From an uncultured Raoultella sp. (GTDB lineage: Bacteria; Pseudomonadota; Gammaproteobacteria; Enterobacterales; Enterobacteriaceae): a stretch of DNA of 64,000 nt. The translations under genes and the position numbers were made by a program. Within the stretch, counting starts at the first letter, position 1, and the number at the start of each line of letters is the position of its first letter. A model generated the notes under the pieces. It had not been told where the DNA came from, did no database searches, and saw nothing but the letters and a program-made list of their open reading frames with translations. Positions 1 to 8,840 of this stretch are shown one piece after another. The stretch covers positions 18,557 through 82,556 of the forward strand of contig CAAEVH010000063.1 of assembly GCA_900759445.1 (NCBI GenBank). Reading direction: 5' to 3'.

Positions 1-714
1 GACCGCGTCTGCCTGAACGTCCTGGCGGGCAGCAAAGACAACGCCCGCGAAATCTATGAGGCGGCGGAAGGTCACGTCCTGGTTGGCGTGCTCTCCAAAA
101 ACTATCCGGACGTGGCGAGCGCGGTGGCGGATATGCGTGAATATGCTCAGCTCATCGATAACGCGCTCTCGGTAGGGCTGGGCGCGGGCGATCCGAATCA
201 GTCGGCGATGGTCAGCGAAATCTCGCGTCAGGTACAGCCGCAGCACGTTAATCAGGTGTTTACCGGCGTCGGCGCCAGCCGTGCGCTGCTTGGGCAGAAC
301 CAGACCGTGGTCAACGGTCTGGTGTCGCCGACCGGCACGCCGGGGATGGTTAAGATCTCGACCGGCCCGCTGAGCAGCGGCGCAGCGGACGGAATTGTGC
401 CGCTGGAAACCGCCATTGCCCTGCTGAAGGATATGGGCGGCAGTTCAATCAAATACTTCCCGATGGGCGGCCTGAAACACCGCGATGAGTTCGTTGCGGT
501 GGCGCAGGCCTGCGCCCGCCATGATTTCTGGCTGGAGCCGACCGGCGGCATCGATCTGGACAACTACAGCGAAATCCTGCAGATCGCGCTGGACGCGGGG
601 GTCAGCAAAATTATTCCGCACATTTATAGCTCGATTATTGATAAAGCCAGCGGCAATACCCGCCCGGCGGACGTTCGCCAGCTGCTGGAGATGACCAAAG
701 CGCTCGTCAAATAG
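1..714 (+). CDS. KDGP aldolase family protein (DgaF-like), 5' end outside window
   Basis: The frame is open from base 1 (DRVCLNVLAGSKDN...), so the gene starts upstream; the GTG at 88 is internal. The protein resembles the DgaF family, which cleaves 2-keto-3-deoxy-6-phosphogluconate to pyruvate and glyceraldehyde 3-phosphate. Visible features are glycine-rich phosphate-binding stretches such as VSPTGTPGMVKI, the conserved IKYFPMGGLKH segment with a lysine that could act as the Schiff-base residue, and EPTGGIDLDNY near the C-terminus. In the Salmonella DgaE/DgaF pathway this enzyme acts after a PLP-dependent ammonia lyase; that partner would lie upstream and is not seen. The next gene is a lactonase-like protein in the same direction. 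The true substrate is inferred from family only. Confidence 0.8.
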   Translation, partial: DRVCLNVLAGSKDNAREIYEAAEGHVLVGVLSKNYPDVASAVADMREYAQLIDNALSVGLGAGDPNQSAMVSEISRQVQPQHVNQVFTGVGASRALLGQNQTVVNGLVSPTGTPGMVKISTGPLSSGAADGIVPLETAIALLKDMGGSSIKYFPMGGLKHRDEFVAVAQACARHDFWLEPTGGIDLDNYSEILQIALDAGVSKIIPHIYSSIIDKASGNTRPADVRQLLEMTKALVK

Positions 715-728
715 GTTTGCTGTCCCCG

Positions 729-761
729 CCGCACGCGTTGCTCTGCGAGAGACGCGTGCGG
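729..761 (+). other. Intercistronic perfect hairpin
   Basis: A perfect 10-bp stem (CCGCACGCGT / ACGCGTGCGG) with a 13-nt loop lies between the aldolase stop and the lactonase ribosome-binding site. There is no T-tract, so it is more likely an mRNA-stabilising or attenuating hairpin than a strong terminator. Confidence 0.5.
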
Positions 762-791
762 AACCCCCCATCGAACCATCAAGGAGTCACT

Positions 792-1943
792 ATGCCCACC
801 GCTCGTCACCTGCTTGCTGCTTCACTTTCTCTGCTGGCCGCTACCGCCTGCGCGCAAACGCATTATGCCTGGGTCGGAACCTACAACCCGAATGGCGAAG
901 GTCTCTACCGGTTTACCGTCGACGCTAAAACCGGCGCGCTGCGCGATAAGGCCCTGGTCAGCTCGTTGCCGAACGTGGCCCAACTCACCGTGTCGCGGGA
1001 CGGTAAAACTCTGTATGCCGCCAGCGAAGTCGAAAAGGGGGTGGTGCAGGCGTGGCGGATTGAAGCCAACGGTGAGCTGACCGATCTCAATCAGGTCTCT
1101 TCTCTGGGGGCCGGGCCGGTCTATCTGTCGCTGACGCCGGACGGTCGTCATCTGCTAGTGGCGAATTATGTCAGCGGAACGGTGGCGGTGCTGCCGATCA
1201 AAGACGATGGCAGCCTCGGCGAGGCGGTCGATAGCCATCAGGATCAGGGCCCTGCCGGCGCAGAGCGGCCGGCCGCGGCGGTCGAGGGGAGCTTTGCCAT
1301 CAGCGATCATAACGGCCCTCATGCCCATATGATCGCCGCCGATCCGAGCGGGAAATATGTTTATTCTACCGATCTGGGGCTGGATCGGATCTATCAGTAC
1401 CGGATCGACAATAGCAGCGGCAAGCTCACGCCGAACGATCCGCCGTTTATCGCCGCCTCTTCTGCCGGCGCCGGGCCGCGTCATTTTGTCTTTACGCCGA
1501 AAGGGGATGGCCTGTGGCTGATTCATGAAGAATCCTCGACGCTGACGTTCTATCATATTGATAAGAAAAGCGGGCTGCTGCGCGAAGGCAAAACGGTTTC
1601 CGCACTGCCGAAGGGCTACAAAGGCACCAGCTTTGCCGCCGGGCTGGTCCTCAGCGCCGATGGCAAACAGCTGTACGTCGCCAATCGCCTGCATAACAGC
1701 ATCGCGCATTTTAGCGTGCTGGCCGACGGCAGCCTGAGCCATCAGGAGGATATCTGGACCCGCGGCGACTACCCGCGGACGTTGACGCTGGATAATCAGG
1801 GGCAGTGGCTGTACGTCATGAACCAGCGTAGCGATAATATCACCCGTTTTAGCGTGGCGCCGCAGAGCGGCAAGCTGACTTTTGCCCCGGACTACACTCC
1901 GGTAGGCAGTCCATCACAGATGGTGATATCCGCTCAACCTTGA
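792..1943 (+). CDS. Exported beta-propeller lactonase family protein
   Basis: 383 residues. The start at ATG 792 is chosen because AAGGAG sits six bases upstream and because it begins a clear signal peptide (MPTARHLLAASLSLLAATAC then AQTHY), so the mature protein is probably periplasmic. Repeated blades with the pattern of (L/Y)xVAN, DGxxLYV and GPRHFVF are typical of the 6-phosphogluconolactonase (YbhE/Pgl) seven-bladed propeller family (pfam10282). It lies in the same direction as the upstream sugar-acid aldolase and 22 bp before a PRD regulator, suggesting that it opens a lactone of the same substrate outside the cytoplasm. An exported lactonase next to cytosolic enzymes is unusual. Substrate unknown. 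Confidence 0.75.
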   Translation: MPTARHLLAASLSLLAATACAQTHYAWVGTYNPNGEGLYRFTVDAKTGALRDKALVSSLPNVAQLTVSRDGKTLYAASEVEKGVVQAWRIEANGELTDLNQVSSLGAGPVYLSLTPDGRHLLVANYVSGTVAVLPIKDDGSLGEAVDSHQDQGPAGAERPAAAVEGSFAISDHNGPHAHMIAADPSGKYVYSTDLGLDRIYQYRIDNSSGKLTPNDPPFIAASSAGAGPRHFVFTPKGDGLWLIHEESSTLTFYHIDKKSGLLREGKTVSALPKGYKGTSFAAGLVLSADGKQLYVANRLHNSIAHFSVLADGSLSHQEDIWTRGDYPRTLTLDNQGQWLYVMNQRSDNITRFSVAPQSGKLTFAPDYTPVGSPSQMVISAQP

Positions 1944-1965
1944 GCCGTAAGATGAAGGAACTGAC

Positions 1966-3876
1966 ATGCGATTTCCCAACCACCGTTTAGCGCAACTGTT
2001 TACTTTGCTGCAAAACGAAACGCTGCCGCAGGATGAGCTGGCGCAGCGGCTGTCGGTTTCTACTCGTACCGTGCGCGCCGACATTACCGCGCTTAACGCG
2101 TTGTTAGTGGAGTATGGCGCGCAATTCATGCTCACTCGCGGCAGCGGCTATCAGCTGAAAATCGACGACCCGGCGCGCTACCAGACCCTGCAAGAGCATG
2201 CGCCGAAGCCGCAGCAGATCCCGCGTACGGCGGCGGATCGCATCAACTTTCTGCTGGTGCGTTTTTTGACCTCCGCGTTCTCCATCAAGCTCGAAGATCT
2301 GGCGGACGAGTGGTTTGTCAGCCGGGCGACGTTACAAAGCGATATGGCCGAGGTCCGCGAGCGCTTTCAGCGCTATCAACTGACTCTCGAGACTCGCCCA
2401 CGGCACGGTATGAGGCTGTTTGGCAGCGAAGTATCGATTCGCGCCTGCCTGACCGATCTGTTATGGCAACAGGCGCAGCAGGGGGGAATAAACCCGCTGA
2501 TCGATGAGCAAGCGCTGAATACGGATGTGCAGGAACAGCTTGCGGACGTGCTGCAGGAGATCCTGACCCGGCACCACGTGCGCCTCACCGATGAAGGCGA
2601 GCGCTTTATCCGACTGTACAGCGCAGTGACGGTGCGTCGCGTCAGCCAGGGCTATCCGCTGGCGGAATTCAGCGCGGAGGATGTCGCGCAAAACGTGCGT
2701 GATGCCGCGCGGGATCTGGCAGCCGTACTGCAGCAGCTGGCGGGAAAGGCCCTCTCTCCGGCAGAAGAAGCGTGGCTGTGCGTCCATCTTGCCGCCCGTC
2801 AGGTTCAGGACGTCGATCCGGGCACCATCAGCGCCGACGATGGCGAAGCGCTGGTAAACTACATCCTGCGCTACATCAACAGCCAGTATAATTACAACCT
2901 GCTGGACGACGCTCAGCTACATGCCGATCTGCTGACCCACGTTAAGACCATGATCACCCGGGTTCGCTACCAGATCATGATCCCCAATCCTCTGCTCGAT
3001 AATATTAAGCAGCACTACCCGATGGCGTGGGACATGACTCTCGCGGCGGTGACCAGCTGGGGGAAATACACGCCCTATGCCATCAGTGAAAACGAGATTG
3101 GTTTCCTGGTATTGCATATTGGCGTCGGACTGGAACGTCATTACAACATTGGCTATCAGCGGCAGCCGCGGGTGTTATTGGTATGCGATACCAGTAATGC
3201 GATGGTGCGGATGATCGAAGCCATTTTGCAGCGTAAATATCCGCAGTTAGAAATCGCCGCCACCCTGTCGCAGCGGGAGTATGAGCAGCTGGCGGCGGTC
3301 GCGGAAGATTTTGTTATCTCGACCGTGCGGATTGGTGAAAAAGATAAGCCGGTGGTGACCATTGCGCCATTCCCGACCGATTATCAGCTGGATCAAATCG
3401 GCAAGCTGGTGCTGGTGGACAGGACCCGTCCGTGGGTGCTGAATAAATATTTCGATGCGGCCCATTTCCAGGTGATCGATACGCCTGTCGATCGGCAGAC
3501 GCTGTTTGCCGGGCTGTGCCAGCAGCTGCAGCAGGAAGGGTTTGTCGATGCCGGGTTCCATGACTCGGTTGTCGAACGCGAGGCCATCGTCAGCACGATG
3601 CTGGGCGACGGGATTGCGCTGCCTCACGCCCTTGGTCTGCTGGCGCAAAAAACCGTGGTCTATACCGTCATTGCGCCGAACGGTATCGCCTGGGGCGATG
3701 AAACTGCCCATATCATCTTCCTGCTGGCGATCAGCAAAAGCGAGTATGAAGAGGCGATGGCGATCTACGATATTTTTGTCACTTTCCTGCGCGAGCGAGC
3801 GATGACCCGGCTTGCCGAGACGCGCAGTTTCGATGAGTTCAAAGCGGTGGCGGTGGAGTGCGTCAGCCGTTTTTGA
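1966..3876 (+). CDS. PRD-domain transcriptional regulator with EIIA module (BglG/MtlR type)
   Basis: 636 residues with the architecture of PTS-controlled activators. An N-terminal DeoR/HTH_11 helix-turn-helix (about residues 5-60, with LSVSTRTVRADITALN) is followed by a second Mga-type HTH, two PTS regulation domains (about 185-395, with histidines in HADLLTHV and LVLHIGVGLERH), an EIIB-like segment (about 400-485, starting RVLLVCDTSNAM) and a C-terminal EIIA domain (about 500-636, with IALPHAL carrying the likely phospho-histidine). Such proteins are regulated by PTS phosphorylation of the PRD histidines. It most probably controls the upstream sugar-acid genes. It ends only 6 bp from the convergent nrdG. 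Confidence 0.85.
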   Translation: MRFPNHRLAQLFTLLQNETLPQDELAQRLSVSTRTVRADITALNALLVEYGAQFMLTRGSGYQLKIDDPARYQTLQEHAPKPQQIPRTAADRINFLLVRFLTSAFSIKLEDLADEWFVSRATLQSDMAEVRERFQRYQLTLETRPRHGMRLFGSEVSIRACLTDLLWQQAQQGGINPLIDEQALNTDVQEQLADVLQEILTRHHVRLTDEGERFIRLYSAVTVRRVSQGYPLAEFSAEDVAQNVRDAARDLAAVLQQLAGKALSPAEEAWLCVHLAARQVQDVDPGTISADDGEALVNYILRYINSQYNYNLLDDAQLHADLLTHVKTMITRVRYQIMIPNPLLDNIKQHYPMAWDMTLAAVTSWGKYTPYAISENEIGFLVLHIGVGLERHYNIGYQRQPRVLLVCDTSNAMVRMIEAILQRKYPQLEIAATLSQREYEQLAAVAEDFVISTVRIGEKDKPVVTIAPFPTDYQLDQIGKLVLVDRTRPWVLNKYFDAAHFQVIDTPVDRQTLFAGLCQQLQQEGFVDAGFHDSVVEREAIVSTMLGDGIALPHALGLLAQKTVVYTVIAPNGIAWGDETAHIIFLLAISKSEYEEAMAIYDIFVTFLRERAMTRLAETRSFDEFKAVAVECVSRF

Positions 3877-3882
3877 GCGTCA

Positions 3883-4347
3883 CTATCTTAAGCGGTGGAC
3901 GACCTGATTGCTGCTGCCGCGCCAGATCAGCGCCGGATCTTTTAAATCCTCGACAAACTTGCCGTCGACCAGCACGTTAATCAGATCAACCACTTCCCGC
4001 TGTGCGTCGTTCAGCTCGTCGAGCTTATAACCGGTCCAGACCCAGATATCCTTGCCGGGACATTCGGCGAGGATGCGGCGCACCAGGGCGAGGATCTCCG
4101 GCACGTTCTGCGGATGCAGGGGATCGCCGCCGGAAAGGGAGATCCCCTGGCGTATGATCCGCGTGTCGTTGAGGTCGGCGATGATACGATCGGCCATCCC
4201 GGTGGTGAATGGCAACCCGGAGTTGAGCCGCCAGGTGCTCTTGTTATAACAGCCGGGGCATTCGTGGACGCAGCCTGAGACGAACAGGGTGCAGCGGGTG
4301 CCGGGGCCGTTGACGATGTCTACCGGATAGTATTGATGGTAATTCAT
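3883..4347 (-). CDS. nrdG: Anaerobic ribonucleotide reductase activating protein
   Basis: 154 residues, the length usual in enterobacteria. This radical-SAM enzyme generates the glycyl radical on NrdD. The iron-sulfur site is the CxxxCxxC motif at Cys26, Cys30 and Cys33 (GCVHECPGC), followed by the SAM-binding GISLSGGDPL segment. It is transcribed after nrdD on the minus strand with an ERIC-type repeat in the 159-bp gap, and its 3' end meets the convergent PRD regulator. Expression should follow nrdD under FNR/NrdR control. Confidence 0.97.
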   Translation of the reverse strand: MNYHQYYPVDIVNGPGTRCTLFVSGCVHECPGCYNKSTWRLNSGLPFTTGMADRIIADLNDTRIIRQGISLSGGDPLHPQNVPEILALVRRILAECPGKDIWVWTGYKLDELNDAQREVVDLINVLVDGKFVEDLKDPALIWRGSSNQVVHRLR

Positions 4348-4357
4348 TTTCGCTTCT

Positions 4358-4462
4358 CAATTGACGCCATTACTGCATTGGCTGCGCTCGCTTACCCGGG
4401 TCACTTACTGATGTAAGCTCCCCGGGATTCGCTTGCTTGCCGCCTTGTCCTGGCGCCAATTG
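4358..4462. repeat. ERIC (IRU) palindromic repeat between nrdD and nrdG
   Basis: A large imperfect palindrome centred near 4410 with outer arms CAATTGACGCCA and TGGCGCCAATTG. The core contains ATGTAAGCTCCCCGGGATTC, which matches the conserved ERIC inner sequence (ATGTAAGCTCCTGGGGATTC), and on the other strand GTAAGTGACCCGGG, matching the opposite ERIC core. As it lies inside the nrdDG transcript it would fold into a long hairpin and may shift the ratio of nrdG to nrdD mRNA. Confidence 0.85.
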
Positions 4463-4506
4463 CTGTGCGAAAAGCGTCGCATTGCCGGGCAATAATACTG
4501 TCGAAA

Positions 4507-6642
4507 TTAACCGATTTGCCCGTTACCCAAATGCTTAACGCGGCGTTTAACCTCTTCCTGCTTGCCGGCGTTGAACGGACGAGCGTCCGGGCTGCCGAGA
4601 TAGCCGCAGACCCGTCGGGTGACCGACACCCGGGCGGCATCGTGGTTGCCACATTTCGGGCAGGTAAAGCCTTTACTGGTACATTCGAACTCGCCGGTAA
4701 AGCCGCACTCATAGCACTCATCGATCGGCGTGTTGGTACCGTAATAGGGGACATGCTGGTAGCTGTAATCCCAGACATCTTCCAGCGCTTTCAGGTTGTG
4801 CTGGATATTCGGGTATTCGCCGTAGCAAATGAAGCCCCCGTTGGCCAGCGGCGGATACGGCGCTTCGAAGTCGATTTTGTCGTACGGGTTAACCTTTTTC
4901 TCGACATCGAGGTGGAAGCTGTTGGTGTAGTAGCCCTTATCGGTCACGCCCTCAATGACGCCAAATTCGGCGGTATCAAGACGGCAGAAGCGATCGCAGA
5001 GGTTTTCGCTCGGCGTGCTGTACAGGCTGAAGCCGTAGCCGGTCTCTTCTTTCCAGCGGTCGACGGCGTCACGCAGACGTCGGACGATGGCGACGCCTTT
5101 TTCACGCAGCGCGTCGCTATCGTACATATGCTGATTACCCGACAGCGCGTTGATGGTTTCGTGGATGCCGATATAGCCCAGCGAAATGGAGGCGCGACCG
5201 TTTTTAAAGATCTCTGATACATCGTCGTCGGCCTTCAGGCGTACGCCGCAGGCGCCTTCCATGTACAATATCGGTGCCACGCGCGCTTTCACCCCTTCGA
5301 GGCGAGCAATACGCGTCATCAGCGCTTTGTAAGCCAGCTCCAGACGGTTATCCAGCAGCTTCCAGAACGTCGCTTCATCCCCTTTCGCTTCCAGCGCAAT
5401 GCGCGGCAGGTTCAGGCTGATCACGCCGATATTGTTGCGGCCGTCGTGGATCTGCTCGCCATTTTCTTCATAGACGCCGAGGAAGCTGCGGCAGCCCATT
5501 GGCGTTTTAAACGAACCGGTGACTTTCACCACCTGATCGTAGTTGAGAATGTCCGGATACATACGCTTGCTCGCGCACTCCAGCGCCAGCTGCTTGATGT
5601 CGTAGTTCGCGTCGCCGAACCTGTGGTTCAGGCCGTCGCGAATGGCGAACACCAGTTTCGGGAATACCGCGGTTTTGCGGTTTTTGCCCAGCCCGGCGAT
5701 GCGGTTACGCAGGATAGACTGCTGAATCAGACGGGATTCCCAGCTGGTGCCGAGACCAAAGCCAAAGGTAACGAACGGCGTCTGCCCGTTGGCGGTATGC
5801 AGCGTATTGACTTCGTATTCCAGCGACTGGAAGGCGTCGTAGCACTCTTTCTCGGTGCGCGAGCGGGCATAGCCTTCCGCATCAGGGATCTGCCACTCTT
5901 CGGCGATTTTACGGTGCTTTTTGAAGCTTTCGGTGACGAACGGCGCCAGCACTTCATCGATGCGGTTAATGGTGGTGCCGCCATAAATGTGGCTGGCGAC
6001 CTGGGCGATAATCTGCGCCGTTACCGCCGTGGCGGTGGAGATCGATTTTGGTGGTTCAATCTCCGCGTTGCCCATTTTAAACCCGTGCGTCAGCATACCT
6101 TTCAGATCGATCAGCATGCAGTTGAACATCGGGAAGAACGGCGAATAGTCGAGATCGTGGTAGTGAATCTCACCGCGCTCGTGGGCAAGCACCACATCGC
6201 GCGGTAGCAGGTGCTGACGGGCGTAATGTTTGGCGACGATACCGGCCAGCAGGTCGCGCTGGGTCGGGATGACTTTACTGTCTTTGTTGGCATTTTCGTT
6301 AAGCAGGGACGAGTTGGTTTGTTCAACCAGACCGCGAATTTCCTGGTTCAGGCGGCCGCGTTTTTCACGCTCGATATCGCGGTCGTGGCGATATTCGATA
6401 TAGGCCCTGGCCAGCTGTTTCCACGGCCCTGACATCAGCTGGTTCTCAACGGCAGTCTGAATCTCGTTGATATCAACCTGGCTACGGCCCTGCATTTGCT
6501 GGCTAACGACTTCTGCGACGGTGGCGCAATAGTCTGCGTCATCGACTCCCGCTGCTTTAGCTGCACGCAGAATTGCTTCTTTAATGCGCTCAGATTTGAA
6601 CGGCACTTTACAGCCATCACGTTTCATCACATGCGGTGTCAT
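4507..6642 (-). CDS. nrdD: Anaerobic ribonucleoside-triphosphate reductase
   Basis: 711 residues (E. coli 712). Reduces NTPs to dNTPs under anaerobiosis with formate as reductant. The start at 6642 (MTPHVMKRDG) matches the family; an in-frame ATG 50 codons further upstream would overrun the leader. Visible parts: an N-terminal ATP-cone domain (residues 1-100), the catalytic barrel, a C-terminal zinc site (CYECGF and CPKCGN) and the glycyl-radical loop RVCGYLGSPDARPFN with the radical glycine near residue 680. Followed by nrdG. NrdR and FNR sites lie upstream. Confidence 0.98.
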   Translation of the reverse strand: MTPHVMKRDGCKVPFKSERIKEAILRAAKAAGVDDADYCATVAEVVSQQMQGRSQVDINEIQTAVENQLMSGPWKQLARAYIEYRHDRDIEREKRGRLNQEIRGLVEQTNSSLLNENANKDSKVIPTQRDLLAGIVAKHYARQHLLPRDVVLAHERGEIHYHDLDYSPFFPMFNCMLIDLKGMLTHGFKMGNAEIEPPKSISTATAVTAQIIAQVASHIYGGTTINRIDEVLAPFVTESFKKHRKIAEEWQIPDAEGYARSRTEKECYDAFQSLEYEVNTLHTANGQTPFVTFGFGLGTSWESRLIQQSILRNRIAGLGKNRKTAVFPKLVFAIRDGLNHRFGDANYDIKQLALECASKRMYPDILNYDQVVKVTGSFKTPMGCRSFLGVYEENGEQIHDGRNNIGVISLNLPRIALEAKGDEATFWKLLDNRLELAYKALMTRIARLEGVKARVAPILYMEGACGVRLKADDDVSEIFKNGRASISLGYIGIHETINALSGNQHMYDSDALREKGVAIVRRLRDAVDRWKEETGYGFSLYSTPSENLCDRFCRLDTAEFGVIEGVTDKGYYTNSFHLDVEKKVNPYDKIDFEAPYPPLANGGFICYGEYPNIQHNLKALEDVWDYSYQHVPYYGTNTPIDECYECGFTGEFECTSKGFTCPKCGNHDAARVSVTRRVCGYLGSPDARPFNAGKQEEVKRRVKHLGNGQIG

Positions 6643-6804
6643 GATCACTCCATACTTTATAAAACAGGTTATCCACAGAGGCGGAAGTATCGCCGGCGTC
6701 GCGGGGGCTTTACCTGCCGCCGTTTTGCGTCGGTTCCGGCCCTTTTTATCCACATCCCACCACCGCCACAGAACGATGGGATGTGCTGACATAATAGACG
6801 ATTA

Positions 6805-6851
6805 ATACAAGATGTAGGGCCGGGATGCATTCTAAGTTCTATATGTAGTGA
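6805..6851 (-). promoter_or_regulatory. Pair of NrdR boxes upstream of nrdD
   Basis: Two sites fit the NrdR consensus (acaCwATATaTwGtgt): 6805-6820 with core CAAGATGTAG and 6836-6851 with core CTATATGTAG. Their starts are 31 bp apart, three helical turns, which is the spacing known for enterobacterial nrd promoters. NrdR is the ATP/dATP-responsive repressor of ribonucleotide reductase genes. Confidence 0.8.
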
Positions 6852-6861
6852 TTTGCATCAA
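6848..6861 (-). promoter_or_regulatory. FNR box upstream of nrdD
   Basis: GTGATTTGCATCAA matches TTGAT-N4-ATCAA with a single mismatch. It abuts the upstream NrdR box, placing anaerobic activation and dATP-dependent repression side by side, as expected for an oxygen-independent reductase. Confidence 0.75.
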
Positions 6862-7071
6862 AGATGTTTGCGATTTTATTGACGCAGAACAAAGTAAAAA
6901 GACGAGAGTACGGATGGTGGGCGCTGGCAGTTATGTAAATTTATCTGACTATAAAATAAGCAAAAATTGGCCTGGAGGGGGAAGTATTCAGGCCGGAAAT
7001 GCCATGCGTCAGGCCATCAGGGGGTCATGGCGCAGATCGACGCGCAGCAGCAGGGCATAGCGTGCCAGCTG
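6862..7071. other. Intergenic stretch upstream of nrdD without recognised gene
   Basis: AT-rich leader DNA beyond the FNR box. Short open frames here have no convincing ribosome-binding site or family resemblance. Apart from the nearby regulatory sites and hairpin I see nothing specific. Confidence 0.5.
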
Positions 7072-7111
7072 CGGGCTATGGGCTCGCCTAAGTTTGCGAA
7101 CCCGTAGCCCG
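7072..7111 (-). other. Long hairpin downstream of treC
   Basis: CGGGCTATGGGCTCGC pairs with GCGAACCCGTAGCCCG around an 8-base loop (16 positions, one mismatch and one wobble). It lies just past the treC stop on the minus strand. No T-run follows, so it is either a REP-like mRNA end or a weak terminator. Confidence 0.55.
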
Positions 7112-7133
7112 GTTCTAGGCAGCGTTCCTGGGG

Positions 7134-8789
7134 TTACGCCTGCAGCCACCAGACTGCTTCAAACGGTCGCAGGGTCATGGCGGCAGGGCGATTTGCCGCT
7201 TCCGCGTAATTGCTCATCAATACCTGCCAGTCGCCGTCCACCTCCTCCGGCTGCCAGCTCTGGAACTCGCGGCTCAGGTTCGCCGCGACGACCAGCGTTT
7301 TCCCCTGCCACTGACGGCGATAACACCACAGCGACGGATGCTCAGGCAGCAGGTCCAGGTAATCGCCCCAGGTCAGAACCGGCGTGGTTTTACGCAGCGC
7401 AATCAGCCGCTGGTAGGTGTAAAAGACCGAATCCGCATCCGCCAGCGCCGCCTCGACGTTAATCGTCCGATAGTTATCGCACAGCGCAATCCACGGTTCA
7501 CCGGCGGTAAATCCGCCCTGGTCGCGAGCGTCCCACTGCATCGGCGTGCGGCTGTTGTCGCGCGATTTACTCGCCAGAATCGCCAGCAGCTCATCGGGCG
7601 CCTGCCCCTGCACCGAGCGCTCAATAAACATGTTGTGACTCTCGACGTCGCGATAATCGCCGATCTGCGAGAAGTGCGGATTGGTCATGCCAATCTCTTC
7701 GCCCTGATAAATATAGGGAGTGCCCTGCATGCCGTGCAGGACCATAGCCAGCATTTTCGCCGCCGGTACCCGGTATTCCCCTTCATCGCCAAAACGCGAC
7801 ACGATGCGCGGCTGATCGTGGTTACACCAGAACAGCGCATTCCACGCCCGGTTGTGCATGCCCTGCTGCCAGTGGCTGAACAGCGCTTTCAGCGCCACGT
7901 AGTCCGGGCGCGCAAGGGTCCATTTTTCGCCGCCGGGATAGTCCACCTTCAGATGGTGGAAGTTAAAGGTCATCGACAGCTCGCGGCCGTCCTGGGCGGC
8001 ATATTGCTGGCAATGTTCCAGCGAGGTGGAGGACATCTCGCCGACCGTCATCAGGTTGCGCGGCGTAAAGATATCGCGGCTCATCTCCTGCAGGAACTCG
8101 TGGACCCGCGGACCGTCGGTATAAAAACGGCGGCCATCGCCCTGGGTATCCGACGGGAAGGTTTGATCTTTCGAAATCAGGTTGACCACATCGAGGCGCA
8201 GGCCGTCGACGCCGCGGTCGGCCCAGAACTCGCACACCTTTTTGAGTTCCGCACGGACCGCCGGGTTTTCCCAGTTGAGATCCGCCTGCTCTGCGGCGAA
8301 CAGATGCAGGTAGTACTGTCCGCTCTCCGCGTGCCACTGCCAGGCGTTGCCGCCAAACTTCGAACGCCAGTTATTGGGCGGCGTTGTCGGTTCGCCATCG
8401 CGCCAGATATAAAACTGGCGGTACGGGCTCGCTTTATTCAACGACTCGCGGAACCAGGCGTGGGCGGTAGAGGTATGGTTGAAAACCATATCCAGCACGA
8501 TACGGATCCCGCGGGCTTTCGCCTGAGCGACCAGTTCGTCGAAATCATCCAGCGTGCCGTAAGTGGGGTCGATGGCGGTATAGTTCGCGACATCGTAGCC
8601 GTTATCGACCTGCGGAGAGACGTAGAAAGGCGTCAGCCAGATGGCGTCCACGCCAAGTTTTTGCAGATAGTCGAGGCGCGAGGTGACCCCACGCAGATCG
8701 CCGGTACCGCTGCCGGTCGTGTCCTGGAAACTCTTCGGATAAATTTGATAAATAACGCCGTTTTGCCACCAGTGGGGGAGGGTATTCAT
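7134..8789 (-). CDS. treC: Trehalose-6-phosphate hydrolase
   Basis: 551 residues, the usual TreC length. A cytosolic GH13 enzyme that splits trehalose 6-phosphate, made by the TreB PTS importer, into glucose and glucose 6-phosphate. Visible GH13 regions are DMVFNHTS, GLRLDVVN with nucleophile Asp200, the acid/base Glu in TVGEMSST, and NHDQPR with the third carboxylate. It follows treB on the minus strand after 51 bp and is likely co-transcribed and induced by relief of TreR repression. Confidence 0.98.
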   Translation of the reverse strand: MNTLPHWWQNGVIYQIYPKSFQDTTGSGTGDLRGVTSRLDYLQKLGVDAIWLTPFYVSPQVDNGYDVANYTAIDPTYGTLDDFDELVAQAKARGIRIVLDMVFNHTSTAHAWFRESLNKASPYRQFYIWRDGEPTTPPNNWRSKFGGNAWQWHAESGQYYLHLFAAEQADLNWENPAVRAELKKVCEFWADRGVDGLRLDVVNLISKDQTFPSDTQGDGRRFYTDGPRVHEFLQEMSRDIFTPRNLMTVGEMSSTSLEHCQQYAAQDGRELSMTFNFHHLKVDYPGGEKWTLARPDYVALKALFSHWQQGMHNRAWNALFWCNHDQPRIVSRFGDEGEYRVPAAKMLAMVLHGMQGTPYIYQGEEIGMTNPHFSQIGDYRDVESHNMFIERSVQGQAPDELLAILASKSRDNSRTPMQWDARDQGGFTAGEPWIALCDNYRTINVEAALADADSVFYTYQRLIALRKTTPVLTWGDYLDLLPEHPSLWCYRRQWQGKTLVVAANLSREFQSWQPEEVDGDWQVLMSNYAEAANRPAAMTLRPFEAVWWLQA

Positions 8790-8840
8790 ATCGCTTTCCT
8801 GCTACAACGAAGGGGCGCCAGCGCGCCCCGGAAGAAAAAA

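Noticed and set aside
6848..7060. 70-codon open frame in the nrdD leader
   Set aside because: It starts inside the FNR box and has no ribosome-binding site or recognisable family.
7009..7133. Coding-like minus-strand frame ending at 7009 (ARYALLLRVDLRHDPLMA)
   Set aside because: No start or ribosome site, and it runs through a hairpin and into treC. Possibly a gene remnant but not supportable.
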